Source of the DNA: Streptomyces antarcticus
GTDB taxonomy: Bacteria; Actinomycetota; Actinomycetes; Streptomycetales; Streptomycetaceae
Reading direction: 5' to 3'
Length of the DNA: 64,000 nucleotides
Assembly: GCF_026627255.1 (NCBI RefSeq)
Contig: NZ_JAPNLM010000016.1
Coordinates: 129,831-193,830, forward strand
Numbering within the stretch: the first letter of the stretch is position 1; every line of letters starts with the position of its first letter. Below, piece after piece: positions 36,856 through 46,617 of this stretch. Made by a program: the position numbers and the translations under genes. Under the pieces are notes generated by a model. It saw nothing but the letters and a program-made list of their open reading frames with translations, did no database searches and had not been told where the DNA came from.

Positions 36856-37166
36856 GCCCCGCGACGGCCGGACGCAGTGGTCAGTGCCGGAGCCGAACCG
36901 CGCGCCGGGCCAGGTGGATGGACCCGGCACGCGTGTCGCCGACCCCGCGGGGCCCGGCGACCAACCAGGCGCCGGCGGAGCCGGAACGCGCCGCCCGCCT
37001 GCCATGGAGTGTCGGGCAGACAGCAGGACGGGCGGCGCGGTGACGGGTCGTCGCACTGTACGAGGGGGAGCCGACGACCCGGGCTGCCTCTTGGCGAGGC
37101 CCTTAAGTGAAGCGCGCGCGGGGGCTCACGCGGCAGGGTACGTTTCGCATTTATGCGCGTACTTGG
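36856..37166. other. Gene-free intergenic stretch upstream of the iterons
   Basis: About 310 bp with no credible coding frame on either strand. It contains a small palindrome CGCAT-TT-ATGCG near 37147-37158, flanked by GTAC on both sides. Its role is unknown; it probably carries the upstream promoter region of the TPR regulator. Confidence 0.5.
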
Positions 37167-37233
37167 TTCACACCCTGTGTGAATCAGAAGCAGTACACCC
37201 TGTGTGAATCAGAAGCAGTACACCCCGTGTGAA
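37167..37233 (+). promoter_or_regulatory. Three 25-bp iterons upstream of the TPR regulator, candidate autoregulatory operator
   Basis: A 25-bp unit beginning caccctgtgtgaatcag runs at 37171-37195 and again, identically, at 37196-37220; a third partial copy (one mismatch in 13) covers 37221-37233. The first copy is part of a perfect dyad TTCACA-CCCTG-TGTGAA (37167-37183). The array ends 46 bp before the start codon. Identical, phased repeats argue for cooperative protein binding. Confidence 0.7.
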
Positions 37234-37278
37234 GCGCGCACCCACTAGCCTGTCTCCGAAGAGCCCTTGGAGCGGCCC

Positions 37279-38619
37279 ATGCAGCCCAATGTCCTGCTCG
37301 ACGCCCTCCTCGCCGAGGCGGGCATGTCCCACGCCGGACTCGCCGCGTACGTGAACCAGGCGGGCAGCACCCGCGGACTCGCCCTGCGCTACGAACACAC
37401 CGCCGTCGCCCGGTGGCTGAAGGGCCAGCGCCCGCGCGGCCAGGTCCCCGACCTGATCTGCGAGGTGCTCGGGGGCCGGTTGCGGCGCCCCCTCGGACTG
37501 GACGACATCGGCCTCGGCCTGCCGGACCGGCCCGCGTCCGCCCATGCCTCCCCGCTCAGCGGGTTCGTCGACCGGGCCGCGGCCCTGTGGCGCTCCGACG
37601 GGCAGGCCCGCCCCCAGGCCCTCGCCGCCGGGGCCGTCACCGGGACGCCGGCCGTGATCCCGGTCTGGGAGTGGGAGAACCCGCCCGAGGACGCCGACGT
37701 GTCCCGGGAGGGCCCGCACCGGATCGGGCCCGAGCACATCGAGATCCTGAAGGCGGCCCGCGCGCACTACGAGCTCATGTACCGCCGGGCGGGCGGAGTG
37801 GCGACCCGGGACCGCGTCGTCCGCTTCCTCGGCAGCGAGACCGCGCCCATGCTGCGCGGGAGCTACTCCGACGGGGTCGGCCGCAGGCTGCACCGCGCCA
37901 CCGGCTCCCTCGTGGCGGTGGCGGGCATCTGCGCGTACGACTCGGACGCGCACGGCCTGGCCCAGCGCTACTTCCACCAGGCCCTGCGCCTGGCCAAGGC
38001 CAGCGGGGACCGCGGGCTCGGGGCGTACGTGGTCGCGCTGATCGTCAACCAGTCCCTGCACCTGCGGGAGTTCCGTCAGGCCGTCGCCTTCGCGGAGGCC
38101 GCGCTGCGCTCCGCGGGCCGGCACACCACCCCGGCGCTGGCCGCCGACCTGTACGCCATGCAGGCCAAGGCGTACGCCCAACTCGGAGACGACCGGGCGG
38201 CGTTGGAGTGCATCCGGCAGGCGGAGGCGGCCGCCGACCGGATCCGTCCGGGCACCGAGCCGGACGAGACCGGCTACGTACAGCCCGGGCTGGTCAACGT
38301 GCAGGTCGCCGAGGCGCTGCTGAGCCTGGGCGATCTCGCCGCCGCGCACGAGCAGGCGACGGCCGCCGTGGGCACCCCCGCGCACGACCGCGGCCGGGTG
38401 CACCGGCTGGCGATGCTGTGCGAGATCCAGCTGCGGCAGGGGGAGGCGGACCGGGCCGTGGCGGCGGCGGCCGAGATGGCCGAACGGGCCAGGGGCATGG
38501 AGTCGCTGCGGCTGCGCGACCGTTTGCGGACGGTCCGCGCACAGCTGCTGACCAGCGGGTGTTCGGGTGCGCAGGAGACGGCGCTGCTCATCGACGGGAC
38601 GCTGCGCGTCCCCTTGTGA
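37279..38619 (+). CDS. TPR-containing transcriptional regulator (NsdA/NsdB-like)
   Basis: A 446-residue protein. The N-terminal HTH region MQPNVLLDALLAEAGMSHAG, then LAAYVNQAGSTRGLALRYEH and TAVARWLKGQRPRGQVPDLI, matches the Streptomyces regulator group that includes NsdA and NsdB. The C-terminal two thirds (about 170-430) consist of helical TPR-like repeats rich in Ala/Leu with AQRYFHQALRLAKASGD, YAMQAKAYAQLGDDRAALEC and AEALLSLGDLAAAHEQATAA. Related proteins repress sporulation or antibiotic production. The ATG at 37279 is preferred (ggag upstream); TTG 37267 is an alternative. It lies directly behind the iterons and 47 bp ahead of the NUDIX gene. Confidence 0.85.
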   Translation: MQPNVLLDALLAEAGMSHAGLAAYVNQAGSTRGLALRYEHTAVARWLKGQRPRGQVPDLICEVLGGRLRRPLGLDDIGLGLPDRPASAHASPLSGFVDRAAALWRSDGQARPQALAAGAVTGTPAVIPVWEWENPPEDADVSREGPHRIGPEHIEILKAARAHYELMYRRAGGVATRDRVVRFLGSETAPMLRGSYSDGVGRRLHRATGSLVAVAGICAYDSDAHGLAQRYFHQALRLAKASGDRGLGAYVVALIVNQSLHLREFRQAVAFAEAALRSAGRHTTPALAADLYAMQAKAYAQLGDDRAALECIRQAEAAADRIRPGTEPDETGYVQPGLVNVQVAEALLSLGDLAAAHEQATAAVGTPAHDRGRVHRLAMLCEIQLRQGEADRAVAAAAEMAERARGMESLRLRDRLRTVRAQLLTSGCSGAQETALLIDGTLRVPL

Positions 38620-38666
38620 GGGCCGGTTCTGCTGCCATGTTGCCACCAACCCGATCGGAAGGTGGC

Positions 38667-39203
38667 ATGACCGTGCAGTGGATGAACCTGAACGAGCAGA
38701 CCGTGTACAGGAACCGCTGGTTCGACGTGAACCTCGCGGACGTCGAGCTCCCCGACGGCCGGCACCTGGACCACTTCGTGATCCGGCTGCGCCCGGTGGC
38801 CGTCGCCACGGCCGTCAACGGGGCCGACGAGGTGCTGCTGCTGTGGCGGCACCGCTTCATCACCGACAGCTGGGGATGGGAGCTCCCCGCCGGAGTCGTG
38901 GAGGACGGCGAGTCCGTCGAGGCCGCGGCCGCGCGGGAGATGGAGGAGGAGTCGGGCTGGCGGCCCGGCCCGCTGCGCCACCTGATGACCGTGGAGCCGT
39001 CCAACGGGCTGACGGACGCCCGCCACCACCTCTACTGGGCGGACGGAGCCACGTACACCGGCCATCCCGAGGACGACTTCGAGTCCTCGCGCAGGGAGTG
39101 GGTCCCGCTGAAGCTCGTACCGGAGATGATCGCGCGCGGCGAGGTCCCGGCCGCGAACATGGCGGCCGGGCTGCTCCTGCTGCACCACCTGCGGCTGGGC
39201 TAG
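38667..39203 (+). CDS. NUDIX hydrolase, ADP-ribose pyrophosphatase-like
   Basis: A 178-residue phosphohydrolase. The full NUDIX box is present from Gly76: GVVEDGESVEAAAAREMEEE followed by SGW. The flanking N-terminal strands (VYRNRWFDVNLADVELPDGR) and the C-terminal ADDSG-free tail resemble ADP-ribose or nucleoside diphosphate sugar pyrophosphatases. The ATG at 38667 follows ggaagg. It is 47 bp downstream of the TPR regulator on the same strand and probably co-transcribed. The substrate cannot be fixed from sequence. Confidence 0.9.
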   Translation: MTVQWMNLNEQTVYRNRWFDVNLADVELPDGRHLDHFVIRLRPVAVATAVNGADEVLLLWRHRFITDSWGWELPAGVVEDGESVEAAAAREMEEESGWRPGPLRHLMTVEPSNGLTDARHHLYWADGATYTGHPEDDFESSRREWVPLKLVPEMIARGEVPAANMAAGLLLLHHLRLG

Positions 39204-39236
39204 GTCCTCTCCCGGGCCCGTCCCGTACGGACGGCG

Positions 39237-39265
39237 CCCCGGACCGGTGCGGGCCCGGTCCGGGG
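39237..39265. terminator. Bidirectional terminator between convergent NUDIX and hydroxyacyl-CoA dehydrogenase genes
   Basis: CCCCGGACCG, nine-base loop, CGGTCCGGGG: a perfect 10-bp stem midway between two convergent stops (39203 and 39285). Confidence 0.7.
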
Positions 39266-39284
39266 TGGCGGCGGCCCGGAGGCC

Positions 39285-40166
39285 CTACGCGTACGGGTAG
39301 AAGCCCGAGCCCGTCTTGCGGCCGAGGCGGCCCGCGTCGACCATCCGCTGGAGCAGCGGGGGAGCGGCGTACAGCGGCTCCTTGAACTCGGAGTACATCG
39401 AGTCCGCCACCGAGGCCACGGTGTCCAGGCCGATCAGGTCCGCCAGCTTCAGCGGGCCCATCGGGTGGGCGCAGCCCAGCTCCATGCCGTTGTCGATGTC
39501 CTCGCGGCTCGCGATGCCCGACTCGAACATCCGGATCGCGGACAGCAGGTACGGGATCAGGAGCGCGTTGACCACGAAGCCGGAACGGTCCTGGGCGCGG
39601 ATCGCGTGCTTGCCCAGCACGTCGCGCACCAGGGCCTCGGCCCGCTTGACCGTCTCGTCAGCCGTGGTCAGCGCGGGGATCAGCTCGACGAGCTGCTGCA
39701 CCGGGGCCGGGTTGAAGAAGTGGATGCCGATGACCTGGTCGGGCCGCGAGGTCGCGACGGCCAGCTTGACCAGCGGGATCGAGGAGGTGTTCGAGGCCAG
39801 GATCGCGTCCGGGCGGGTGACCACCTGGTCGAGGACCTGGAAGATCTCGGTCTTGACCTGCTCGTTCTCGACGACGGCCTCGATGACGAGGTCGCGGTCG
39901 GCGAACTCGCCGAGGTCGGTGGTGAAGGTGAGGCGGGCCAGGGTGGCGTCCCGCTCCTCCTCGCTGATCTTGCCGCGTTCGGCGGCCTTGATCAGGGAGT
40001 TGTGCAGCCGGGTGCGCCCGATCTCCAGGGCCTCGCCGGTGGTCTCGGCGACCTTCACCTCAAGACCGCTGCGGGCGCACACCTCAGCGATGCCCGCGCC
40101 CATCTGGCCGCAGCCCACTACGCCGACGCGAGCGATGTCGGTCGGGAGGGTAGAGAGGTCCGTCAC
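39285..40166 (-). CDS. 3-hydroxybutyryl-CoA (3-hydroxyacyl-CoA) dehydrogenase
   Basis: A 293-residue NAD-dependent enzyme interconverting 3-hydroxyacyl-CoA and 3-oxoacyl-CoA. The nucleotide motif is GVVGCGQMGAGIAEVCARSG (about residues 15-34), LVIEAVVENEQVK follows, and the active-site region is ASNTSSIPLVKLA with HFFNPAPVQQLVELI. The C-terminal domain contains RSGFVVNALLIPYLLSAIRM and GCAHPMGPLKLADLIGLD. The GTG at 40166 has aaagg upstream; an ATG at 40187 would add seven residues. The fold and size match Hbd/PaaH-type proteins used for butyrate, fatty acid or polyhydroxybutyrate metabolism. It is monocistronic. Confidence 0.93.
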   Translation of the reverse strand: MTDLSTLPTDIARVGVVGCGQMGAGIAEVCARSGLEVKVAETTGEALEIGRTRLHNSLIKAAERGKISEEERDATLARLTFTTDLGEFADRDLVIEAVVENEQVKTEIFQVLDQVVTRPDAILASNTSSIPLVKLAVATSRPDQVIGIHFFNPAPVQQLVELIPALTTADETVKRAEALVRDVLGKHAIRAQDRSGFVVNALLIPYLLSAIRMFESGIASREDIDNGMELGCAHPMGPLKLADLIGLDTVASVADSMYSEFKEPLYAAPPLLQRMVDAGRLGRKTGSGFYPYA

Positions 40167-40341
40167 ATCGTGCCTTTCGCTGCTCATCCATCGCGGGTCC
40201 CCCGTACTCGACAGTGGTAACTGCGTTCCGGCGCCCGCCACGCCCCCCGACGTTACCCCCGACCTTGACCCCGGTGGCGGGCCGGGGCGGGCATGCTGGG
40301 CGCACGCAGAGGGATGTCACGCAACGGAACGGAGTCGTCAC

Positions 40342-41652
40342 ATGACGTACATCGGACGGCGGGGGCTGCTGGCGGGGGCCGCGGGTGCGCTGGCCGCGGC
40401 CGCGGCGGCGGGGGGTCCGGCGGCAGCGGCGGCGGGCGCCGGGGCGAAGCACGCGGCGGGCGTGGCGCGTTCGCCGGGCGCCGCGGAGCGGGCGGGCCGG
40501 CACCGGCCCGCGGGGAGGGCGGCGGACGCCCCCGAGTTCCGCGGGATGTGGATCGCCACCGTGCAGAACGTGGACTGGCCGTCCAGGTCCGGACTGTCCG
40601 CCGGGAGCCAGCGCGCGGAACTGCTGTCCCTCCTCGACACGGCCGTCGAACGCCGCCTCAACGCTGTGGTCCTCCAGGTCCGGCCGGCGGCCGACGCCCT
40701 GTGGCCGTCCCGGCTGGAGCCCTGGTCACAGTGGCTGACCGGGGAACAGGGGGCCGACCCCGGCTGGGACCCGCTCGGCACCGCCGTCGCCGAGGCGCAC
40801 GCCCGCGGGCTGGAACTGCACGCCTGGTTCAACCCGTACCGGGTGGCCAACCACACCGACCCGGACCGGCTCGTGGCCTCCCACCCGGCCCGGCGCAACC
40901 CCGGCTGGACCGTGCCGTACGGCGGGAAGCTCTACTACAACCCCGGGCTGCCCGAGGTGCGCCGCTTCGTCCAGGACGCGATGCTCGACGCCGTCGCACG
41001 CTACCCCGTCGACGGGGTGCACTGGGACGACTACTTCTACCCGTACCCGGTGGACGGCCAGTCCTTCGACGACGACGAGGCCTACGAGCGGTACGGCTCC
41101 TCCTTCGACTCCCGCGCGGACTGGCGCCGCCACAACACCGACACCTTGGTCCGCGAGATGTCCGAACGGCTGCGGACGCTGCGGCCCGCGGCGCGCTTCG
41201 GCATCAGCCCGTTCGCGATCTGGCGCAACGCCGACAGGGACCCGCTCGGCTCGCCGACACAGGCGGGCCTCGGCACGTACGACGACCTGTACGCGGACAC
41301 CCGCAAGTGGGTCACCGAGGGCTGGATCGACTACGTGGCCCCGCAGGTCTACTGGCACATCGGCCACCCGACCGCCGACTACGCCGACGTCGTCCCCTGG
41401 TGGGCGCGGACGGTCGAGGGCACGGGCGTGGACCTGTACGTGGGGGAGGCGCTGTACCGGAGCGACGCGAACAGCCCCACCGCCGCCTGGCGCGATCCGG
41501 CGGAGCCGTCCCGGCACGTGCGTTTCGCACGGCAGTACCCGCAGGTCCGCGGCCACCTCTGGTTCTCGGCGAAACAGGTGGCCGCGGACCCCAACGGGGC
41601 GATGGCCCGGGTGGTCGCCGACCACTACGGACCGCCCGCCCAACCGCGCTGA
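40342..41652 (+). CDS. Tat-exported glycosyl hydrolase-like protein (GHL10/DUF187 family)
   Basis: A 436-residue exported protein. The N-terminus MTYIGRRGLLAGAAGALAAA carries Arg-Arg at 6-7 and a long Ala-rich hydrophobic segment, a twin-arginine-like signal. The mature domain has EFRGMWIATVQNVDWPSRSG, NAVVLQVRPAADALWPS, LELHAWFNPYRVANHTD, and VDGVHWDDYFYPYP, the hallmarks of the GHL10 TIM-barrel group related to family 10 hydrolases. These enzymes are linked to cell-wall polysaccharide or peptidoglycan-side-chain cleavage. It should be a client of the TatA/TatC proteins in this window. The ATG at 40342 follows ggagt. Confidence 0.88.
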   Translation: MTYIGRRGLLAGAAGALAAAAAAGGPAAAAAGAGAKHAAGVARSPGAAERAGRHRPAGRAADAPEFRGMWIATVQNVDWPSRSGLSAGSQRAELLSLLDTAVERRLNAVVLQVRPAADALWPSRLEPWSQWLTGEQGADPGWDPLGTAVAEAHARGLELHAWFNPYRVANHTDPDRLVASHPARRNPGWTVPYGGKLYYNPGLPEVRRFVQDAMLDAVARYPVDGVHWDDYFYPYPVDGQSFDDDEAYERYGSSFDSRADWRRHNTDTLVREMSERLRTLRPAARFGISPFAIWRNADRDPLGSPTQAGLGTYDDLYADTRKWVTEGWIDYVAPQVYWHIGHPTADYADVVPWWARTVEGTGVDLYVGEALYRSDANSPTAAWRDPAEPSRHVRFARQYPQVRGHLWFSAKQVAADPNGAMARVVADHYGPPAQPR

Positions 41653-41658
41653 GCCGGA

Positions 41659-41697
41659 GCCCGGCGCACCGGTGCCGGGCGAACCGGTGCGCCGGGC
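41659..41697. terminator. Terminator between the GHL10 gene and DUF1918 gene
   Basis: A perfect 15-bp stem (GCCCGGCGCACCGGT and its complement) around a nine-base loop, starting 7 bp after the GHL10 stop and ending 19 bp before the convergent DUF1918 stop. It likely serves both genes. Confidence 0.8.
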
Positions 41698-41715
41698 GTG
41701 GCGGGGCCCGACGCT

Positions 41716-41919
41716 TCAGAGTCCGTCCGCCTCGGGGTGGGGGTGGCGGACCACGCAGTCCGGCCCGGGGGCCATGAGCGCCTCGTGTCCGTCCTGGAAG
41801 CGCACCCGGTAGGGGGGAGTCCCGTTGTCCCCCAGGACCTGGGTGATCTCGCCGACCTTGTCGTTCTGACCGACGATCCTGCCGTGCTGCACCAACTGGT
41901 CGCCCTCGGTCGCGTGCAT
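41716..41919 (-). CDS. DUF1918 small protein
   Basis: A 67-residue protein with an SH3-like beta-barrel pattern: MHATEGDQLVQHGRIVGQND at the start, EITQVLGDNG in the middle, and PYRVRFQDGHEALMAPGPDC near the end. DUF1918 proteins are common, abundant actinobacterial proteins without a known function; some occur fused to regulators. The ATG at 41919 has a very good ribosome site (cgaggagg). It is convergent with the GHL10 gene and followed upstream by the EamA exporter gene. Confidence 0.88.
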   Translation of the reverse strand: MHATEGDQLVQHGRIVGQNDKVGEITQVLGDNGTPPYRVRFQDGHEALMAPGPDCVVRHPHPEADGL

Positions 41920-41992
41920 GTCCGACCTCCTCGGTGGCGGTCCGATCCGGTGTTAGCAGTTTAGGTCGTCCTGGTGCGGTTTGACCCGTTCG

Positions 41993-42899
<907 letters not shown>

Positions 42900-42901
<2 letters not shown>

Positions 42902-44345
42902 GTACGAGCGTAGCAGTGTGGTGGAACTGGCCGAGTCCCTGCGGTCCGAGCTGGACCGCTACTCGATCGGTGGAAAGCTCCCGTCGAGCCGGTCCCTAGT
43001 CGAGCGCTACCGGGTGAGTCCCGTGACCGTCTCGCGGGCCCTCGCCCAGCTCGCCGCCGAGGGCCTCGTCGTCACCCGCCCCGGCGCCGGGGTCTTCCGC
43101 GCCCGTCCGCGTACGCGGGCCGCCGCGCCCGGGGACACCTCCTGGCAGGAGGTCGCCCTCAGTGCGGAGGGGGTCGGGGAGGTCGTCCCGCGGTCCGTGG
43201 ACGCCGCCGGGGTGCTGGCCTCGCTCGCCACGCCGCCGCCCGGGGTCATCGAGCTCAGCGGCGGCTACCTCCACTCCTCGCTCCAGCCCGAGCGGGCCAT
43301 GGCGGCGGCGCTGGCCCGCGCCGGCCGGCGGCCCGGGGCCTGGGGGCGGCCGCCCGTCGAGGGCCTGCCGGAGCTGCGGGACTGGTTCGCCCGGGAGATC
43401 GGCGGGGCGGTCGGCGCCGAGGACGTCCTGGTCACCGCGGGCGGGCAGAACGCGCTGGCGACCGCGCTGCGGGCGCTCGCCCCTCCGGGGGCGCCGATCC
43501 TGGTGGAGTCGCCGACCTACCCGGGGCTGCTGGCCATCGCCCGCGCCTCGGGGTGCCGGCCCGTACCCGTACCGGTGGACGCCGAGGGGGTCCGGCCCGA
43601 CCTGCTCGCCGCGGCCTTCGAGGCCACCGGGGCACGGGTGTTCGTGTGCCAGCCGCTGTTCCAGAACCCGACCGGCGCGGTGCTGGCCCCGGGGCGGCGG
43701 GCCGAGGTGCTGCGGATCGCGCGGGCCGCCGGGGCCTTCCTGGTCGAGGACGACTACGCCCGGGCGCTGGCGCACGAGGACGCCGGCCCCCTGCCCGCCA
43801 CCCTCGCCGCCGAGGACGAGGACGGGGTGGTGGTCCACGTGCGGTCGCTGACCAAGGCCACCTCGCCCAGCCTGCGGGTGGGCGCCCTGGCGGCGCGCGG
43901 CCCGGTCCTGGACCGGCTGCGCGCCATCCAGGTCGTGGACAGCTTCTTCGTGCCCCGCCCGCTCCAGGAGGCGGCCCTGGAGCTGGTCGGAGCCCCCGCC
44001 TGGCCGCGCCACCTGCGGACGGTCGCCGCCGAGCTGCGGCACCGCCGGGACGTGCTCACGGGTGCCCTGCGGCGCGAGCTGCCCGCCCTGGAGGTGCCCC
44101 ATCCGCCGTCCGGGGGCTTCCAGCTGTGGGTACGGCCCGCCGTCGGCGGCGACGACACCTCCGTGACCGCGGCCGCGCTGCGCGCCGGGGTCGCGGTCAC
44201 GCCCGGGCGCCCGTACTTCTGCGCGGAACCGCCCGCCCCCCACGTACGGATGAGCTTCGCCGCCGTCGCGGGCCCGGCCGAACTGGTGGAGGCGGCCGTA
44301 CGGCTGCGGGCCGCCCTCGCGGACCCGGCCGCTGCGGACGCCTGA
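42900..44345 (+). CDS. MocR-type regulator: GntR winged helix fused to a class I aminotransferase-like domain
   Basis: A 481-residue PLP-dependent regulator. The GntR HTH is at residues 1-68 (GGKLPSSRSLVERYRVSPVT, VSRALAQLAAEGLVVTRPGA). The aminotransferase-like domain (about 110-475) has the PLP lysine Lys319 in RSLTKATSPSLRVG and the pyridine-binding Asp284 in VEDDYARA; it likely binds PLP plus an amino acid ligand instead of carrying out turnover. The ATG at 42900 shares two bases with the divergent EamA start codon. The palindrome and repeated CGCTAT upstream are candidate self-operators. Confidence 0.9.
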
Positions 44346-44369
44346 CCCGGGGGGCGGCCGCCGCGCGCC

Positions 44370-45470
44370 TCAGGGCTCGTCCAGGCGTACGGCGAGGGCG
44401 GCGACGTCGTCGTCGAGGCGTCCCCTGCTGTGGCGCAGGAGGTCGCGGTGGAGCGCCGCGAGCAGTTCGCGGGGCGGTGTCGGGGGCTGCCGGCGCATCC
44501 AGGCCGCCAGCGGGAAGAACTCGCCGTCGCGGGCGCGGGCCTCGGCGATCCCGTCGGTGTAGACGAGCAGCAGGTCGGTGGGGGCGAAGGCGAAGGTGTC
44601 GACGGTGTACCGCGTGCCGATCAGCTCCGCGAGGCTCAGCAGCGGCGAGGGGGTGACCGATTCGAGGACGCGGAGCTTCCCGCGGTGCACGAGCAGCGGC
44701 GGGGGGTGTCCGCAGTTGAGGACGTCGATCCGTCCGCCCCCGTGCGGGATCTCGACGAGGAGGGCGGTGGCGAAGCGCTCCATCGGCCCCTCGGGCGGGA
44801 AGGCGGCGTTGTACCGGGTGCTGCTGGCGTCGAGCCTGCGTGCGACGTCGACCAGGTCGCTCTCGCCGTAGGCCGCCTCCCGGAAGGCGTTGACGATCGC
44901 CGCGGCCGCCCCCACCGCCGGAAGGCCCTTGCCCCGCACGTCGCCGATGAGCAGCCTGACCCCGAACGGGGTGTCGACCACCTCGTAGAAGTCCCCGCCG
45001 ATGCGGGCCTCCGCGGCGGCCGCGAGGTACAGCGACTCGATCGCGATGCCGCCGAAGCGGCGCGGCATGGGGCTCAGCACCACCTGCTGCGCCGCGTCGG
45101 CGACGAGCCGCACCTGGAAGAGCGTGCGCTCGCGCTGGAGCCGGACGTGGCTTCCGTAGGCGGCGGCCACGGTCACCGCGATGATCCCCGCGGCGGTCCA
45201 CCACGTCCCCAGGTCGGGGAAGACGAGGCCGAGGCCGATCATCAGGAGGAGGCAGACCGTCCCGAGCAGGACGGTGGGGAGCACCGGCCACATGGCGGCG
45301 GCGAGGGCCGGCGCCGCGGGCAGGAGGCGGCTGAAGGCCATTTCCGGCGGGGTCGCGTATGCCAGGCTCGCGATGACGACGGTCAGGATCACCGGCGACA
45401 GCCGCACAAGTCTTCCCGGGCCGGGGCGCCTGCGGAGCCGCGGCCGTCCAGACTCGATCACATGTCCCAC
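44370..45470 (-). CDS. Membrane-anchored PP2C/SpoIIE-type serine phosphatase
   Basis: A 366-residue protein. The N-terminal third has several hydrophobic helices (about residues 23-105: LSPVILTVVIASLAYA, VLPTVLLGTVCLLLMIGLGL, GIIAVTVAAAYGS). A short linker leads to a SpoIIE phosphatase domain with IGGDFYEVVDT, LLIGDVRGKGLPA and a terminal DDDVAALAVRLDEP, supplying the metal-binding aspartates. Such proteins dephosphorylate anti-sigma-factor antagonists. No partner anti-sigma gene is adjacent. GTG 45470 is the start. It converges with the MocR gene 3' end. Confidence 0.88.
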   Translation of the reverse strand: MGHVIESGRPRLRRRPGPGRLVRLSPVILTVVIASLAYATPPEMAFSRLLPAAPALAAAMWPVLPTVLLGTVCLLLMIGLGLVFPDLGTWWTAAGIIAVTVAAAYGSHVRLQRERTLFQVRLVADAAQQVVLSPMPRRFGGIAIESLYLAAAAEARIGGDFYEVVDTPFGVRLLIGDVRGKGLPAVGAAAAIVNAFREAAYGESDLVDVARRLDASSTRYNAAFPPEGPMERFATALLVEIPHGGGRIDVLNCGHPPPLLVHRGKLRVLESVTPSPLLSLAELIGTRYTVDTFAFAPTDLLLVYTDGIAEARARDGEFFPLAAWMRRQPPTPPRELLAALHRDLLRHSRGRLDDDVAALAVRLDEP

Positions 45471-45535
45471 GATATCCGGGCAATGCGGGCACGGCGCTTT
45501 GGCGACCCCGGAGCGGGGCCCGCCCGGCGGTGGCT

Positions 45536-45570
45536 TTGCATAAAACTGCGGTGATACGTATAGTCATGCC
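45536..45570 (+). promoter_or_regulatory. argC: Promoter and ARG-box-like operator of the argCJBDR operon
   Basis: TTGCAT (45536-45541), exactly 17 bp, then TATAGT (45559-45564) is one of the two best consensus-like promoters in the window. The -35 region TTTGCATAAAA and the downstream GTATAGTCATGC resemble halves of an ArgR box, so ArgR would block polymerase directly. It lies 25-53 bp before the argC ATG. Confidence 0.75.
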
Positions 45571-45588
45571 ATCGACGAGGAGGGTCCG

Positions 45589-46617
45589 ATGGCAGTACGT
45601 GTAGCGGTGGCCGGAGCGAGTGGATACGCGGGCGGGGAACTCCTGCGCCTGCTGCTCTCGCACCCCGAGGTGGAGATCGGAGCGCTGACCGGGCACTCCA
45701 ACGCCGGACAGCTGCTCGGCTCCCTCCAGCCGCACCTGGGGCCGCTCGCCGAACGGACCCTGGAGGCGACCACGGCCGAGGTCCTCGCGGGACATGATGT
45801 CGTGTTTCTCGCGCTTCCGCACGGCCAGTCCGCCGCCGTCGCCGCCCAGCTCGGCGACGACGTGCTCGTCGTCGACATGGGCGCCGACCACCGGCTGAAG
45901 GACGCCGCCGACTGGGACGCGTTCTACGGAGCCCCGCACGCCGGCACCTGGCCCTACGGCCTCCCCGAGCTGCCGGGCGCCCGCGCCGCGCTGGCGGGGG
46001 CCAAGCGGGTCGCCGTCCCCGGCTGCTTCCCCACCGCCGTCTCGCTCGCGCTCTTCCCCGCGTACGCCGGGCAGCTCGCCGAGCCCGAGGCCGTGATCGT
46101 CGCGGCCACCGGCACCTCCGGCGCGGGCAAGGCCCTCAAGCCCCACCTGCTCGGTTCCGAGGTCATGGGCTCCGTGAGCCCGTACGGCGTCGGCGGCGGA
46201 CACCGACACACCCCCGAGATGGTCCAGAACCTCTCCCCGGTGGCCGGACAGCGCGTCTCCGTCTCCTTCACGCCGACCCTCGTCCCCATGGCGCGCGGCA
46301 TCCTCGCCACCTGCTCCGCCAAGGCGCTCCCCGCCGCCACCGCCGAGTCGCTCCGCGCCGCCTACGAGAAGGCGTACGCCGACGAGCCCTTCGTCCGGCT
46401 GCTCCCCGAGGGCCAGTGGCCGGCCACCCAGTCCGTCACCGGCTCCAACGCCGTCCAGGTCCAGGTCGCCTACGACGCGTCCGCCCGCCGGATCATCGCC
46501 GTCAGTGCGATCGACAACCTGACCAAGGGCACCGCGGGCGGCGCGCTGCAGAGCATGAACATCGCCCTCGGGCTCCCCGAACAGCTCGGCCTTTCCACGA
46601 TCGGAGTAGCACCGTGA
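45589..46617 (+). CDS. argC: N-acetyl-gamma-glutamyl-phosphate reductase
   Basis: ArgC reduces N-acetylglutamyl-5-phosphate to the semialdehyde, third step of arginine synthesis. The 342-residue protein has the NADP-binding start VRVAVAGASGYAGGELLRLL, catalytic Cys146 in RVAVPGCFPTAVSLAL, and HRHTPEMVQ with the conserved histidines. The ATG at 45589 follows gaggaggg. Its TGA overlaps the argJ GTG by 4 bp. It opens the operon under the ARG-box promoter. Confidence 0.97.
   Translation: MAVRVAVAGASGYAGGELLRLLLSHPEVEIGALTGHSNAGQLLGSLQPHLGPLAERTLEATTAEVLAGHDVVFLALPHGQSAAVAAQLGDDVLVVDMGADHRLKDAADWDAFYGAPHAGTWPYGLPELPGARAALAGAKRVAVPGCFPTAVSLALFPAYAGQLAEPEAVIVAATGTSGAGKALKPHLLGSEVMGSVSPYGVGGGHRHTPEMVQNLSPVAGQRVSVSFTPTLVPMARGILATCSAKALPAATAESLRAAYEKAYADEPFVRLLPEGQWPATQSVTGSNAVQVQVAYDASARRIIAVSAIDNLTKGTAGGALQSMNIALGLPEQLGLSTIGVAP

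Noticed and set aside
36708..37166. Possible coding frames in the 570-bp pheT-regulator gap.
   Set aside because: Frames on both strands are low-complexity Arg/Pro-rich with no ribosome site and no family motif; hairpins explain part of the region.
44197..46209. A long minus-strand frame across the argC promoter and gene.
   Set aside because: Shadow frame; argC motifs and its promoter lie on the plus strand.
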